A DNA stretch of 64,000 bases from assembly GCA_963777625.1 (NCBI GenBank), contig CAVZRO010000003.1, positions 310,001-374,000 of the forward strand, in the 5' to 3' direction. Of this stretch, positions 1 to 10,297 are shown in pieces. This DNA is from DATDIC01 sp963777625 (lineage in GTDB: Bacteria; Pseudomonadota; Alphaproteobacteria; Acetobacterales; Acetobacteraceae). Positions within the stretch are counted from its first letter, which is position 1. Every line of letters starts with the position of its first letter. Position numbers and translations under genes: made by a program. The notes beneath the pieces are model-generated. The model saw nothing but the letters and a program-made list of their open reading frames with translations. It made no database searches and was not told the DNA's origin.

Positions 1-303
1 CGCCGGCAGGGAATTCCGCAAACTGGGGCTGTCTTCCAGAACCGCGGCGAGCTCATCGCGCTGCACCTGGATGGTGGTGGCCCAGCTTCGACTGCGGTAC
101 CCGGACTGGTATTGCCATTTCAGCAAATGCTGCAACAAACGCGCCAGGCGATTGCGCATCTCCCGACGTTCGCTGGCGCCCACACTCTCGATCTCCTCGG
201 CCAGATGCTCGCGATCGACATCAGACAAGTCGCCCGATCTCAGCAGGGTCGCCTGCTGCTGGGTCCAGGCCACGAAATCGCGTTCGTAAAGATCGGCGCC
301 CAT
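1..303 (-). CDS. DUF29 family protein, 3' part outside window
   Basis: The minus strand reads without a stop from an ATG at 303 to the window edge, giving 101 residues of the N-terminal part. It begins MGADLYERDFVAWTQQQ, followed by a helical stretch with the pattern LAEEIESVGASERREMRNRL and LLQHLLKWQYQ, which is the hallmark of the DUF29 family. These are small helical proteins of unknown function, common in cyanobacteria and Acetobacteraceae and often present in many copies. Nothing here suggests a specific role. The remaining family length (about 45 residues) should lie left of the window. Confidence 0.85.
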   Translation of the reverse strand, partial: MGADLYERDFVAWTQQQATLLRSGDLSDVDREHLAEEIESVGASERREMRNRLARLLQHLLKWQYQSGYRSRSWATTIQVQRDELAAVLEDSPSLRNSLPA

Positions 304-417
304 GGTAGCGGCCCTGTCGGATATCCCCATTCCTAATCCCGTCGTCTCCGTTCCTCAACGGTTTGACAATTCCCTGCCCCGACGGATTGATCCATCCGCG
401 CCGGGAGGCCATCGGCC

Positions 418-1543
418 ATGGATTTCGACTTCAGCGACGAGCTCAAACAACTGCGCGAGGAAGCGCGCCGCTTCCTCGCTGAACGCTGCCCGCCAGCCGT
501 CCCCCGACGCATCCTGGATGGCGCGGCCCCATACGACGTCGCCCTGTGGCAGGATATGGCCCAGATGGGCTGGACCGCGGCCGCCATTCCGGAACAGTAC
601 CGGCGGCGCTGGACTGGGCCCGCTCGCCGTCTGCGTGCTCGCCGAGGAACTGGGGCGGGTGCTCGCGCCGGTTCCGTTCGCCTCCTCGGTTTATCTGGCC
701 ACCGAAGCCATCCTCCGGTTCGGCAGCGAAACGCAGCACCGTCTGCATCTGCCCCAACTCGCCAGCGGCGCCGCCATCGGCACCTTTGCCGCCGCCGAAC
801 GACCCGGCCCGCTAAACCCGCGGAAGCTCGACTCTCATGTCGCCGATGGCTGGCTGCATGGGGTCAAGCTTGCCGTCCCGGATGGCGGGTCCGCCGGTTT
901 CGCGGTGGTCGCCGCACCGTCCGAGGACGGTGTGTGGCTGCATCTGGTCGATCTCACCGCGCCCGGCGTCCGGCGCGAACCCATCGCCACGATCGATCCC
1001 ACCCGCCCGCACGCGAAGCTGGTGTTCGATCACGCCGCCGCCGAGCCGTTGCCTGGTGCCGACTCCCCCGACGCGGTACGGGAGCTGATTGAGCGCGCTG
1101 CGGTGATGACCGCCTTCGAGCAGGTGGGCGTCGCTCAGGCCGCGCTCGACATGGCGCGTGGCTATGCGTTGGAACGCTACGCGTTCGGCCGCCCGATCGG
1201 ATCGTTTCAGGCGATCAAGCACAAGCTTGCTGATATTTACGTCGCCGTGGAGCTGGCCCGCTCCAATGCCTATTACGGTGCCTGGGCGCTGGCGACCCAG
1301 GCTGCGGAACTGCCGGTTGCCGCCGCCGTCGCCCGCATTGCCGCCTGCGAGGCCGGATGGCTGGCGACCAAGGAAAACATCCAGACGCATGGCGGCATGG
1401 GATTTACCTGGCAGTTCGATTGCCATCTGTACTATCGGCGGGCGAAGCTGCTCGCCGTCGGTCTGGGCTCCGCGCGCGAATGGAAGCATCGGTTGATCCA
1501 GGAGCTGCGGGCGCGCAACGCAGCCGGGAATGAAATCACCTGA
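418..1543 (+). pseudogene. Acyl-CoA dehydrogenase, frameshifted
   Basis: The N-terminus (MDFDFSDELKQLREEARRFL) and the rest of the protein lie in two frames that switch at about 601. Removing one C from TACCGGCGGC restores the continuous IPEQYGGAGLGPLAVC typical of the family. The corrected protein is about 374 residues and carries the C-terminal signature AFGRPIGSFQAIKHKLADIY and the IQTHGGMGFTWQFDCHLYYRR region of FAD-dependent acyl-CoA dehydrogenases, which oxidise acyl-CoA thioesters to enoyl-CoA. The substrate cannot be told. It precedes a sensor kinase by 35 bases. Either a real pseudogene or a one-base sequence error; the family call is firm. Confidence 0.85.
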
Positions 1544-1578
1544 TGCACGCCGCCCCCGGACCGACGTAGTATCGCGTC

Positions 1579-3994
1579 ATGAAACTCGGTCCGGCAGCCC
1601 TGCTCGGTCTAACGCCGCAACCGCCCCCGCTCGACGACATGCTCGATGCGATCGGCGACGGGTTCTACGTGCTGGATACCGCGTTCCGCTTCGTCCGCAT
1701 CAACCGCCGCTGCGCCGAAATCTGGGGCCGCCCGCGCTCCCAACTGATCGGCCGCTCGATTTGGGATTGTTTCCCCGGCAGCGCCACCAGCGGTTCCGGA
1801 CAGCAACTCCGTCACGCCGTCATCGCCGGGCAGGTGGTCGAATACGAGGCGTTTTCAGACGTGCTGCGGCGCCACATCTGGTGCCGGGTCGGCCCGCTCG
1901 CTGGCGGTCTCACCGCCGTTCACTGGCGCGATGTCACTGACGCCCGTCGCACGGAAGCCGCATTGCGCGACAGCGAAGCGCGCTTCCGGCAGGTGTTCGA
2001 GCAAAGCCCTCTGGGCAAGGCGACGGCCGATCTCGAGATGCGGTTCCGGGAGGTAAACCCGGCACTTTGCCGCATGCTCGGCTACTCGCCCGAAGAGCTC
2101 GTCGGCAAACGGTTCATGGATCTCGTGCATCCCGACGATCGCGGCGAATGCCTCCGACAGGGCCGGGCGCTGCTGGATGGATCCATCGAGCGGGTGCAGA
2201 TCGAGGAGCGCTTCCTGCACAAGTCCGGCTGCCCGCTCTGGGTCAGCATCAATGTGGCGCCGATCCGCGAACCCGACGGAACGATCCTGTACAGCCTCGG
2301 GATCATCGAGGACATCGACGAACGTCGCCGCATCACCCAGGCGCTGCATGACAGCCAGGAACGGCTGCGCCAACTGAATGAGCGCCTGGAACATGACGCC
2401 CGACGCGGTGCCCATCAGCTCGCCGAAAGCCGTGCGCGGCTGGAAACCTTCTTCGAGATATCGCTTGACTGGCTCAGCCTGTTCCGTAGCGAACCGGACG
2501 GCAGCTTCGTGTATGTCGATCTCAATCCCGCCTGTCAGCGCGCCTATGGCTTGCCGCGTGAGCAGGTGATCGGCCGCCGCGTGCAGGACATTCTCGGCGA
2601 CGCGCAAGCCGAGGTACCGCTGCACAATTTGCGCGAATGCGTGCGTACTGGTGAGCCGCAACGCTACCTGGCTCGCCGGACACTGGCTGGGCATACACGC
2701 ACGATCGACGTCGTCTTCGTTCCGGTTCCAGTGGAAACCGATCTCGGCGAGCGCCTGATCGTCAGCACGGCGCGCGATCTGACCGAGCGCGAGGAACTGG
2801 AAGCCCAGCTTCGCCAGGCGCAGAAGATGGAAGCAGTGGGCGAACTGACTGGCGGCGTCGCCCACGATTTCAACAACCTGCTTACCGCTGTCATCTCCAG
2901 CATGGAGCTGATCGGCCGCCGCACGCCAGGATGATCGTGTTCGCCAGCTTGCCGGCACCGCGCTGCGCGCCGCCATGCGGGGCGCGCAGCTCACCAACCA
3001 GCTTCTGGCGTTTTCACGCCGCCAGCAATTGCACCCGCGGGTGGTGAAGCTGGATGGGCTGATTGCCGAAGCCGGGATACTGCTTCGTCGTGTCATCGAC
3101 GAAACCATTGAGATGACGATCGAAACCGACCCGCAGCTCTGGCCCGCCCGCCTCGACGCCGCGCAGTTCCAGGCGGCGGTGATGAACCTGGTGGTCAATG
3201 CCCGCGACGCCATGCCGGACGGCGGGCGCATTTTGCTCGGCCTGCGCAATCGACAGGTTCCGCGCCATGCCGCCGCGCCCGACCTGCCGGGCGGCGACTA
3301 TGTCGTGCTCGAGCTGGCCGATACCGGTCACGGCATGCCGCCGGACGTGCTGGCGCGCGTGGCTGAACCGTTTTTCACCACCAAGCCGGTCGGCAAAGGA
3401 TCCGGTCTCGGGCTTTCGATGGTGCATGGCTTCGCCAGTCAGTCAGGCGGCGCGATGCGAATTCACAGCACGCCCGGCCAGGGCACCAAGGTGGAGCTGT
3501 TCCTGCCACGGGCAGTCCGCGACGACGGCCCGGAAGATGCCGCCGATCTGCATGGCTGGAACGATGCCGGACCTGCCGCCACCATCCTGTTGGTGGAGGA
3601 CAGCGAGGATGTCCGTGCCGCCGCCTCGGAGCTGCTGCGCGAACTGGGCCACACCGTTCTGACGGCGGACAATGGGCCGGATGCGCTGCGCCTGCTGAGC
3701 GACGGGATAGCGGCCGACCTGCTGCTGACCGACATCGTGATGCCGGGCGGCATGAGCGGTGCCGATCTGGCGCGGGAGGCGCGCCGCTTGCGCCCGAAGT
3801 TGCACATCCTGCTGACATCCGGTTACGCCGCCGACCAGTCTCTGCAAGCGGTCGCCGATTTCCCGTTCATCGCCAAACCGTTCCACCCAGCCGGCATGGC
3901 ACGAATGCTGCGCTCTCTTTTGGCGAGCACAGCCACTGGCCACGGGCAGCCCATCCCGACCGGACGCGGTGACGTGCCGGTGACTGCCGGTTAG
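1579..3994 (+). pseudogene. PAS hybrid histidine kinase with receiver, frameshifted
   Basis: The corrected product is about 804 residues. Three PAS modules occupy roughly residues 20-400, with PAC-like ends. A HisKA segment contains VGELTGGVAHDFNNLLTAV, with the phospho-accepting His. After the break come the ATPase N box (NLVVNARDAMPDGG), G boxes (DTGHGMPPDV, GKGSGLGLSMVHG) and a C-terminal receiver with VEDSED, the acceptor Asp in LLLTDIVMPGG and Lys in FIAKPFHP. The reading frame stops at 2934; removing one G of the pair at 2929-2930 joins RRTP to DDRVRQLAGTALRAAMRGAQL. The PAS modules suggest sensing of redox, light or small ligands, unproven. As written, the catalytic and receiver domains are uncoupled from the sensor. 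Confidence 0.88.
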
Positions 3995-3999
3995 ATCCG

Positions 4000-4083
4000 T
4001 CATGCTCGCGAAGGCGGGCATCCAGGCGAGAGCCCGAGAAATTCCGAGGGTTTGCGTGGATTCCCGCTTTCGCGGGAATGACG
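4000..4083. repeat. REP-like palindrome pair
   Basis: Two inverted copies of a short palindromic repeat. The second, at 4056-4083, reads GGATTCCCGCTTTCGCGGGA around its centre; the first, at 4000-4025, is a diverged copy in the opposite orientation. Related copies occur at 30981-31010, 31161-31190 and around the insertion sequences at 55-58 kb. The pair lies between the convergent kinase and Na/Pi transporter genes and may serve as a bidirectional terminator or simply be a dispersed REP/BIME-type element. Confidence 0.75.
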
Positions 4084-4105
4084 AACATGGGGCACCCTGG
4101 CCGCA

Positions 4106-5765
4106 CTACTCCGATGTCCGCAGGCGGCTGCGCAGCAACTCGCCCTGATTCTCCAGCACCGGATAGGCCGCGGCGGCAACCAGATGGCTGTTGATCCGCT
4201 TCAGCTCCCGCAACAGATCGAGGTGCATCACGTCGGCCTCCGCGGCAGCGGAGGAGCCGGCACGCACCAGGTCGAAATGCCCGCTGGTCGCGGCGGTCTC
4301 CAGGTCCCGGAACACCTCCTTCTCGGTCACCAGTTGACGTGCCGCCCGCGCGTCCTCAGTCATGAACACGGCGGCGGCAGCCCGCACCGGTACTGGCGAG
4401 ACGGTTCAGCAGGCGCGCCGCCTCGGCACGCTCCGGTTCCGGGAACGGCAGGCCGCGCTTCAGCCGCCGCAACACGTCGCTCATCAGGTTGCGGTCCACG
4501 ACGTCGCCGGCCGATTCAAGGTTGGAGGTGAAGACCAGGATTTCCTGTAGTCGCCGATGATCGTCCTCGGTGAGCGAGTCGCCATCCAGCGCGGTGATAT
4601 AGGTCCGGATCGCCCGGTTCAGCTTGTCGATCACATCGTCCAGCCGGCGTACTTCGGAGATGCGTGCGCGGTCGCTGCTTCTCAGCGCGTCGGCGGCGCC
4701 GGCCAGCATCGCCTCCAGCGTATCGGCCATGCGCAGCGCCTCGCGCGCGGCGGCGGCCAGCGCAATCGGCGGGGTCTCCAGCGCCGCATGATCGAGATAC
4801 CGCGGCGTCGCCGGATCAAGCTGATCGACCCGTGCCGGGATCAGCCGGCGCAGCAATGCGCCATAAGGGCCAAGCACAGGCAGAAATATCGCCGCCAGCA
4901 TCAGGTTGAAACCGGTGTGGAAATCCGCCACCACGCGGCCATTATCCGGCTCGATCTGCACGATCAGCGCGCCGATCCGCGGCAACAGGGCCAGCACAAC
5001 CGCGCACCCGACAACGCGGGTCAGCAAATTCCCGATCGTCATACGGCGCGCCGCCGGATCATCCCCGCGCACACCCTCCAGCACCGGGTTGATCGCGGTC
5101 CCGAGATTGGCGCCCAGAACCAGCGCGAAGGCCGCATCCGGTGCAACCACACCCTCCGCGGCCAGTGACATGATCAGCAGCACGATGGCGACCGATGAAT
5201 GCGCCGCCCAGGTCAGGGCAGCGGCGATCAGCAGGGCGAGCAGCGGCTGCGTGTTCACCGCACCGAGCATCATCCGCAGGCTGGGCATATCTTCATACGG
5301 CGTGATCAGCGACAGCAACTGCTGCAGCGCCAGCAGCATGAGCCCGAGCCCGATCGCCACCCGCCCGAGGTCGCGCATGCGGGCGGATTGTCCACGTCGG
5401 AACAGTGCAACGCCCAACACGACCAGTACCGGCGTCGCGGCGGCCACCTTGAACGAGAACACCTGCACGATCAGCGTGGTGCCGACATTCGCGCCCAGCA
5501 TCGCCGCCAGCGCCGGCACCAGGTCCACCACCCCCGCCGTGCAGAATCCGGCGATCATCAGTCCGGTCGCCGTGCTGCTCTGCATCACTGCCGTCACACC
5601 GAGGCCGGAGGCGAACGCACTCAACCGCCACCGCAACGCCGTCCCGAGCATGCGTCGCAGCTCTGGGCCGAAGGCGCGCTGGATGCCCGTCTGCACCATG
5701 TGCACACCCCAGAGCAGCAGGGCGACCGACCCCGCCAGATCGATCAAGGTGGACGCGAATCGCAT
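4106..5765 (-). pseudogene. Na+/Pi cotransporter with PhoU-like tail, frameshifted
   Basis: The start at 5765 (MRFASTLIDLAGS) opens a membrane domain carrying the paired signature segments of NptA/PNaS transporters: VMQSSTATGLM and GANVGTT in the first repeat, AHSSVAIVLL and GANLGTA in the second. The soluble C-terminal part (from about residue 340) is helical and PhoU-like. At about 4389 one extra C shifts the frame; without it RLAST continues into VRAAAAVFMTEDARAARQL and ends at 4106, for about 552 residues. The family imports phosphate with sodium in the inner membrane. A truncated product would keep the membrane domain and lose only the last 95 or so residues, so partial function is possible. 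Confidence 0.87.
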
Positions 5766-6023
5766 CTCGTCGGGGACTCTCCGTTTCTCGGGAAAGCATG
5801 AAAAATGGGGACAAGCGGGCCCGCCACAACCAGTGCTGCTACCACTATCCGGGCCGGGCCGCACGCGCCTTTGCCCGATGGCAGCCGGTTCCCCCCAGCG
5901 AAGCTGGCCGGCGGGCGGAGGGCCGATCGCCCGGTACCGGTGACCCTTCAATGTTGCGGCTTGCGGCTGGCCGGAACCGCCAGCTATATGTCGGTCGTCG
6001 TACCCCGAACCAGGGAGGGGCAT

Positions 6024-6110
6024 ATGGGCGCTTATGCGAAGCACACACCCCGCGGCCTTTTTCAGGCCCTGCGACGGCACGTCGCAGGGCCGGCACAGCG
6101 CGGCACCTGA
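6024..6110 (+). CDS. Possible 28-aa leader ORF before the MATE gene
   Basis: ATG at 6024 sits behind the purine-rich GGGAGGGG (6013-6020), close to an ideal ribosome binding site. The ORF runs to a TGA at 6108-6110 and would encode 28 residues beginning MGAYAKHTPRGLFQ, rich in Arg and His and without a membrane segment. A perfect 9-bp hairpin (6067-6089) lies inside it and a second stem spans its stop codon. It is 138 bases upstream of the MATE start on the same strand. A regulatory leader peptide is inferred from position and structure only; no homologue is recognised, and the whole stretch could equally be untranslated leader RNA. Confidence 0.35.
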   Translation: MGAYAKHTPRGLFQALRRHVAGPAQRGT

Positions 6111-6248
6111 CGCTCCGGCGTTCTGATCCTCACCGGCCGGCTCTGATCGACGTCGACGCGGATGGCTGAACCCATCCGCTGATCGCACGTCCCCAGCGTC
6201 ACCGCCGCCGCTTCCAGGAAGCGGCGCGCCAGCCGGTGAGAAGAATCC
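6067..6248 (+). promoter_or_regulatory. Structured leader RNA upstream of MATE exporter
   Basis: Five helices can be drawn. 1: 6067-6075 with 6081-6089 (9 bp). 2: 6089-6093 with 6115-6119 plus 6097-6100 with 6111-6114. 3: a closing helix CTCACCGGC (6129-6137) with GCCGGTGAG (6232-6240), 9 perfect pairs. Inside it are 4: 6158-6165 with 6172-6179 (8 bp), extended by GACGT/ACGTC (6149-6153 with 6187-6191), and 5: 6206-6213 with 6219-6226 (8 bp). The 3' strand of the closing helix holds the only purine-rich sequence just before the MATE ATG at 6249, so pairing would hide the ribosome site. It does not match the Mn2+, TPP, FMN or cobalamin riboswitch consensus as far as can be judged by eye. Confidence 0.45.
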
Positions 6249-7659
6249 ATGTGTTCGACCGATCTATCGTGGGCGCGCGAGGCGCGAGCCCTTGGCGGCA
6301 TATCCGTCGCCGTCAGCATCACCATGTTTGCCCAGCTCGCGATCTCGGCGGTGGAGACGTTGATCGTGGCGCGGCTGGGAGCCCGCGCGCTTGCCGGCGT
6401 CACGCTCGCGCTCGCCGTCTACCTGCTGCTGTTTTTGTTCGCCCTGGGCATCGTGACCGCGATCACGCCGATCGTTGCCGGGGCGTATGGCCGCGGCGAC
6501 ATGCAGGAGCTGCGCGTCAGCGGACAACAGGGACTCTGGGTTGGCCTGGTGGTTTCGGTGCCGACGGCTCTGCTGCTGTTCGTCTGCCGCGGCATCGTGG
6601 TGCGCATGGTTGGCGCCGGTGCCGAAGCCGAAAGCGCGGCGGCGTTTCTTGCCGGCGCCGCCTGGGGGCTGCCCGCCTGGGTGTCCTACGTTGCCGTGCG
6701 CTGCCTTGCGGTGGCGACCGGGCAGGCGAGGGTTACCACGCTGCTGATGCTGGCCTCGGTCCCGGTGCATGCCGCGCTGACCTGGTGGCTGGTGTTCGGC
6801 GGCTTTGGCGTGCCCGCTTGCGGCGTGGCCGGCGCGGGCGCCGCATATGCGGCCACGGCGTACGGTGCGCTCGCGCTGCTGGCGGTGATCCTCTGTCTGT
6901 CGCCACGTACTGCGTTTGCCAGCGTGTTCAGATATCCCGTCGTGCTTGATCCGGCGCGCTGCGCCGTCATTCTTCGGCTGGGCCTGCCGTTCGCCTGTCG
7001 CATTGTCCTGCGCGAAGGCGTGCTGCCCGCCGTCGCTTTCGCCGTTGCGCCGTTCGGTGCCTCCGCCGTGGCGGCACATGCCGTTGCCGCGCGCATTGTC
7101 GAGCTGACCGGCGTGTTCTCGTTCGGAATAAGCGACGCGGCGAACATGCGGGTCAGCTACGCGATCGGCCGCGCCCGGCCCGACGCGGCGACGGCACACG
7201 GCATTGGTCGCGATCCAGCTCTCCGCCATGGTCGGCATCGGTGTCGCCGGCATCCTGATGATGGTGCCAGCGACGCTGCTGCACCGCATGCTGGGCAACG
7301 TGGATGCGGCGACCATTGCAACGGCGGCCGCGCTGCTGCCCATCGCCGCCGCCCTGCAATTTCTGGAGGCGGTGCAGTCGGCGGCGGGAGGCGCGCTCAG
7401 CGGCCTGCGCGACGCCAAGGGCCCGCTGTTGATCTCGGCTGTCGGTGCGTGGGTGGTGGGCATTCCGGTCGGATTGCTGCTGGCGCATTGGGCGAACATG
7501 TCGGTCGCCGGCATCTGGCTCGGCCTGGTGGTCGGCGCTTGCTTGACAACCGCGCTCTATCTCGCGCGCCTGCGACGGATGCTGACGCGGCAACGCATGT
7601 CACCGCCGGCGATCAATGCTGCTGTGGCGCTTGCGCCTGCGCCATCTCCGCCGGCGTGA
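6249..7659 (+). pseudogene. MATE family multidrug/Na+ exporter, frameshifted
   Basis: The corrected product is about 469 residues with twelve hydrophobic segments in two MatE repeats, starting MCSTDLSWAREARALGGISV. The frame changes at about 7200: dropping one G from CACGGCATTGG restores TAHALVAIQLSAMVGIGVAGI. The second half, in its own frame from 7204, ends LAPAPSPPA at 7659 and overlaps the convergent lipoprotein gene by 47 bases. The NorM/MATE group exports cationic drugs in exchange for Na+ or H+. The segment before the break would give only the first repeat plus part of the second, so the gene as written is probably inactive. Confidence 0.87.
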
Positions 7660-8185
7660 GCTGGAGCCCCGCCCAGACCGTGTAGGCCGCGCCGCTTTTG
7701 GTCGCGCTCACCGGCAGCCACATGGTCACCGGATCGCTGGTCAGGAAAACGCGGTCCACGCTGGGTGGAAACGCAACGCGATTGGAAAACACGTGCTTAT
7801 CGAGAATGCGATCCCCATCGCTCACCGCCACGAAATAGGGAACATCGGCCACCCGGCTGGTCGCCGCCGGGCCGCGCGTGAGCTCGAGGGTGACTTTCAC
7901 CGTGGCATTCAGAGTGTGCGAATCCTTGCCGGGCTCGCACTGGCCGTCGATCGCGGTAATGCGTGTCTGCAGGATCAGATCGGTCAGATCATGCCCGCTT
8001 CCCTGCCCCGACGGGCGATAGTGGCTCACGTCGGAGGCCTGGGGCAGCAGCGCCGCTCCCGGGCAGGCCGGAGCGAACTGGTTGGGTCCCGGCCCGCAGC
8101 CGGCCAGGCTGGCTAACATTGTTGTCACCACCGCGATCGGGACGGCACGGCAACGGATGGCGCTGTGACCACGGCAGGGCGGCAT
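7613..8185 (-). CDS. Putative lipoprotein of unknown function
   Basis: The frame is open much further upstream, but the ATG at 8185 gives a sensible secretion signal: basic residues, then VPIAVVTTMLASLAGC, a lipobox with the modified Cys at about residue 30. The mature part (about 160 residues) has no recognised domain. It contains alternating stretches such as LNATVKVTLELTRGP and YFVAVSDGDRILDKHVF, suggesting a beta-rich periplasmic fold. The 190-residue product would be an outer- or inner-membrane-anchored lipoprotein. Its 3' end overlaps the end of the MATE gene on the other strand. Confidence 0.7.
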   Translation of the reverse strand: MPPCRGHSAIRCRAVPIAVVTTMLASLAGCGPGPNQFAPACPGAALLPQASDVSHYRPSGQGSGHDLTDLILQTRITAIDGQCEPGKDSHTLNATVKVTLELTRGPAATSRVADVPYFVAVSDGDRILDKHVFSNRVAFPPSVDRVFLTSDPVTMWLPVSATKSGAAYTVWAGLQLTPAEMAQAQAPQQH

Positions 8186-8381
8186 TCGGTGGCTCCGGAA
8201 CAGGGCAGCCAGGCCGGCGCGTTGCCGGCAGGGCGGGACGGGCGCATAGTGCCGGGTGCCAGGAAGATCGACAATCGGCACCGGTGGTGTCCAGGCTGGG
8301 ATCCAGGCTGGCGCTCCCTCCGGCGGCACCCTACCTACCTCACCTGACCAGAGAGCCGTCCTACGGCGGCGACAGCGCTTC

Positions 8382-9338
8382 ATGCAAGACAAGCCTCGCC
8401 TGCACGTCCTTCTCGCAAGCCCGCGGGGCTTCTGCGCCGGGGTGGATCGCGCCATCCGGGTGGTGGAAGAAACCCTGCGCCGCCACGCCATGCCGGTCTA
8501 TGTACGTCACGAGATCGTCCATAACCGCACCGTCGTCGAGTCGCTGGAAGCCGAAGGGGCGGTGTTCGTGGAAGACCTCGCCAGCGTGCCGGAAGGCGCG
8601 CCGGTGGTGTTCTCCGCCCACGGCGTGCCGAAATCGGTGCCGGCGGAGGCGCGGCGCCGGCAACTGACCTACCACGACGCGACCTGTCCGCTGGTGAGCA
8701 AGGTGCATCGGGAGGCCGAGCACCACTTCGCCCGCGGCGGCCCGGAGCAGCGCCACATCCTGTTGATCGGCCACGCTGGCCATCCGGAAGTGGAAGGCAC
8801 CATGGGGCAGCTTCCGCCCGGTGCCATGACCCTGATCCAGGGCACCGCGGATGCACAGCGCGTCGAGCCACCGCGTACCGACCGGCTGGCGTTCGTGACC
8901 CAGACGACTTTGTCGGTCGATGACACCGCCGAGATCGTCGCCATCCTGCGGGCGCGGTTTCCCAACATCGTCGGGCCGCGCAAGGAAGACATCTGTTACG
9001 CCACCACCAACCGGCAGGCGGCGGTGAAGGCCATCGCGGCGGACTGCGACCTGGTTGTGGTGATCGGCAGCGCCAACTCCTCCAACTCGCAGCGTCTGCG
9101 GGAAGTGGCCGAGCGCGCCGGCGCGCCGCGCGCCGTGCTGCTGCCGCGCGCTGCCGCGCTGGACTGGACGCTGCTGGAAGGCGTGCGGACGCTCGGGCTC
9201 ACCGCCGGTGCGTCGGCTCCCGAATCGCTGGTCGAGGAACTGCTGGTGGACCTCGGCGCCGGCTACCAGCTTGATATCGAGGAACGTCGCGTCACCACCG
9301 AGGATGTCGCGTTCAAGCTGCCCGCTCCGCTCGGCTGA
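8382..9338 (+). CDS. ispH: 4-hydroxy-3-methylbut-2-enyl diphosphate reductase
   Basis: IspH/LytB performs the last MEP-pathway step, reducing HMBPP to IPP and DMAPP in the cytosol with a 4Fe-4S cluster. The 318-residue protein shows the three cluster ligands: Cys18 in PRGFCAGVDRAI, Cys102 in DATCPLVSKVH and a third in EDICYATTNRQ near residue 200. It also has the substrate His in EIVHN (residue 47) and SAHGVPKSVP. The frame is open back to 8256, but MQDKPRLHVLLASPRGFCAG is the family start. The stop overlaps the next start by one base (TGATG), coupling it to thrB; ispH-thrB-rnhA is a common alphaproteobacterial order. Confidence 0.97.
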   Translation: MQDKPRLHVLLASPRGFCAGVDRAIRVVEETLRRHAMPVYVRHEIVHNRTVVESLEAEGAVFVEDLASVPEGAPVVFSAHGVPKSVPAEARRRQLTYHDATCPLVSKVHREAEHHFARGGPEQRHILLIGHAGHPEVEGTMGQLPPGAMTLIQGTADAQRVEPPRTDRLAFVTQTTLSVDDTAEIVAILRARFPNIVGPRKEDICYATTNRQAAVKAIAADCDLVVVIGSANSSNSQRLREVAERAGAPRAVLLPRAAALDWTLLEGVRTLGLTAGASAPESLVEELLVDLGAGYQLDIEERRVTTEDVAFKLPAPLG

Positions 9339-10297
9339 TGGCGGTCTATACCGAGGTCACCGATGATGCGCTGGCCGAATTCCTGACCGACTACGAACTC
9401 GGCTCGATGGTGGCGTTCCGCGGGATCGCGGAAGGCGTGGAAAACAGCAACTACTCGCTGCGCACCAGCGGCGGCGACTTCATCCTGACGCTCTATGAGA
9501 GGCGCGTGGACCCCGCCGAGCTGCCGTGGTTTCTCGGCCTGATGGAGCACCTGGCCGGGTATGGCATCTCCTGCCCGCGGCCGGTGCGCGGGCGTGATGG
9601 GCAGGCGCTGCGGCAGCTTGCCGGGCGGCCGGCGGCGATCACCACGTTTCTGCCCGGCGTGTGGCCGCGGCGCATCCGACCGGGCCATTGCGGACCGCTC
9701 GGCGCCGCGCTGGCCGGCCTGCATCTGGCAGGCACCAGCTATCCGCCGACGCGGCGCAATGCACTCGGGCCGGACGGATGGGCGCCTTTGCTGGACCGCT
9801 CCCGCGGGCGGGCGGACGAAGTGCTTCCGGGGCTGGCGAGCGAACTGGACGCCGCGCTGTCGCGCATCCTGGTCAACTGGCCGGCGGCCTTGCCGGTCGG
9901 ACAGATCCATGCCGACCTGTTCCCGGACAATGTGTTCTTTCTGGAAGGACGCGTCTCCGGGCTGATCGACTTCTATTTTGCCGCAACCGATATCCTTGCT
10001 TACGATATTGCCGTGTGCGTGAACGCGTGGTGCTTCGAGGGGGACGGTTCGCTGAACGTGACCAAGGCGCGCACGCTGCTGGCGTCCTATGAAACCGTGC
10101 GGCCGCTTTCCGTCGCTGAACGGCGCGCGCTGCCGGTGTTATGTCGCGGCGCGGCGATGCGGTTCCTGCTGACCCGTCTGTTCGACTGGCTCAACACGCC
10201 GCCGGGGGCGTTGGTGACCCGCAAGGATCCGCTGGAATATCTGCGCCGGTTGCGGTTCCATCTGGCCGCCCCGGACGAGCACGCCTATGGACTCTGA
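9338..10297 (+). CDS. thrB: Homoserine kinase (type II, ThrB)
   Basis: The 319-residue protein belongs to the aminoglycoside-phosphotransferase-like homoserine kinases, which phosphorylate L-homoserine with ATP in threonine synthesis. Visible features are the start MAVYTEVTDDALAEFL, the glycine-loop region IAEGVENSNYSLRTSGGDFILTL split by a turn, the catalytic loop GQIHADLFPDNVFF and the metal-binding GLIDFYFAATD. Length and order fit the ThrB subgroup found in alphaproteobacteria rather than GHMP-type ThrB. It shares one base with ispH upstream and overlaps rnhA downstream by 11 bases, so the three are probably co-transcribed. Confidence 0.95.
   Translation: MAVYTEVTDDALAEFLTDYELGSMVAFRGIAEGVENSNYSLRTSGGDFILTLYERRVDPAELPWFLGLMEHLAGYGISCPRPVRGRDGQALRQLAGRPAAITTFLPGVWPRRIRPGHCGPLGAALAGLHLAGTSYPPTRRNALGPDGWAPLLDRSRGRADEVLPGLASELDAALSRILVNWPAALPVGQIHADLFPDNVFFLEGRVSGLIDFYFAATDILAYDIAVCVNAWCFEGDGSLNVTKARTLLASYETVRPLSVAERRALPVLCRGAAMRFLLTRLFDWLNTPPGALVTRKDPLEYLRRLRFHLAAPDEHAYGL

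Noticed and set aside
1855..3249. A 464-codon minus-strand frame opposite the histidine kinase
   Set aside because: Shadow of the PAS/kinase coding frame; no family resemblance.
6067..6248. Assignment of the MATE leader to the yybP-ykoY (Mn2+) riboswitch
   Set aside because: The conserved loop sequences of that class were not seen; helices alone are not enough.
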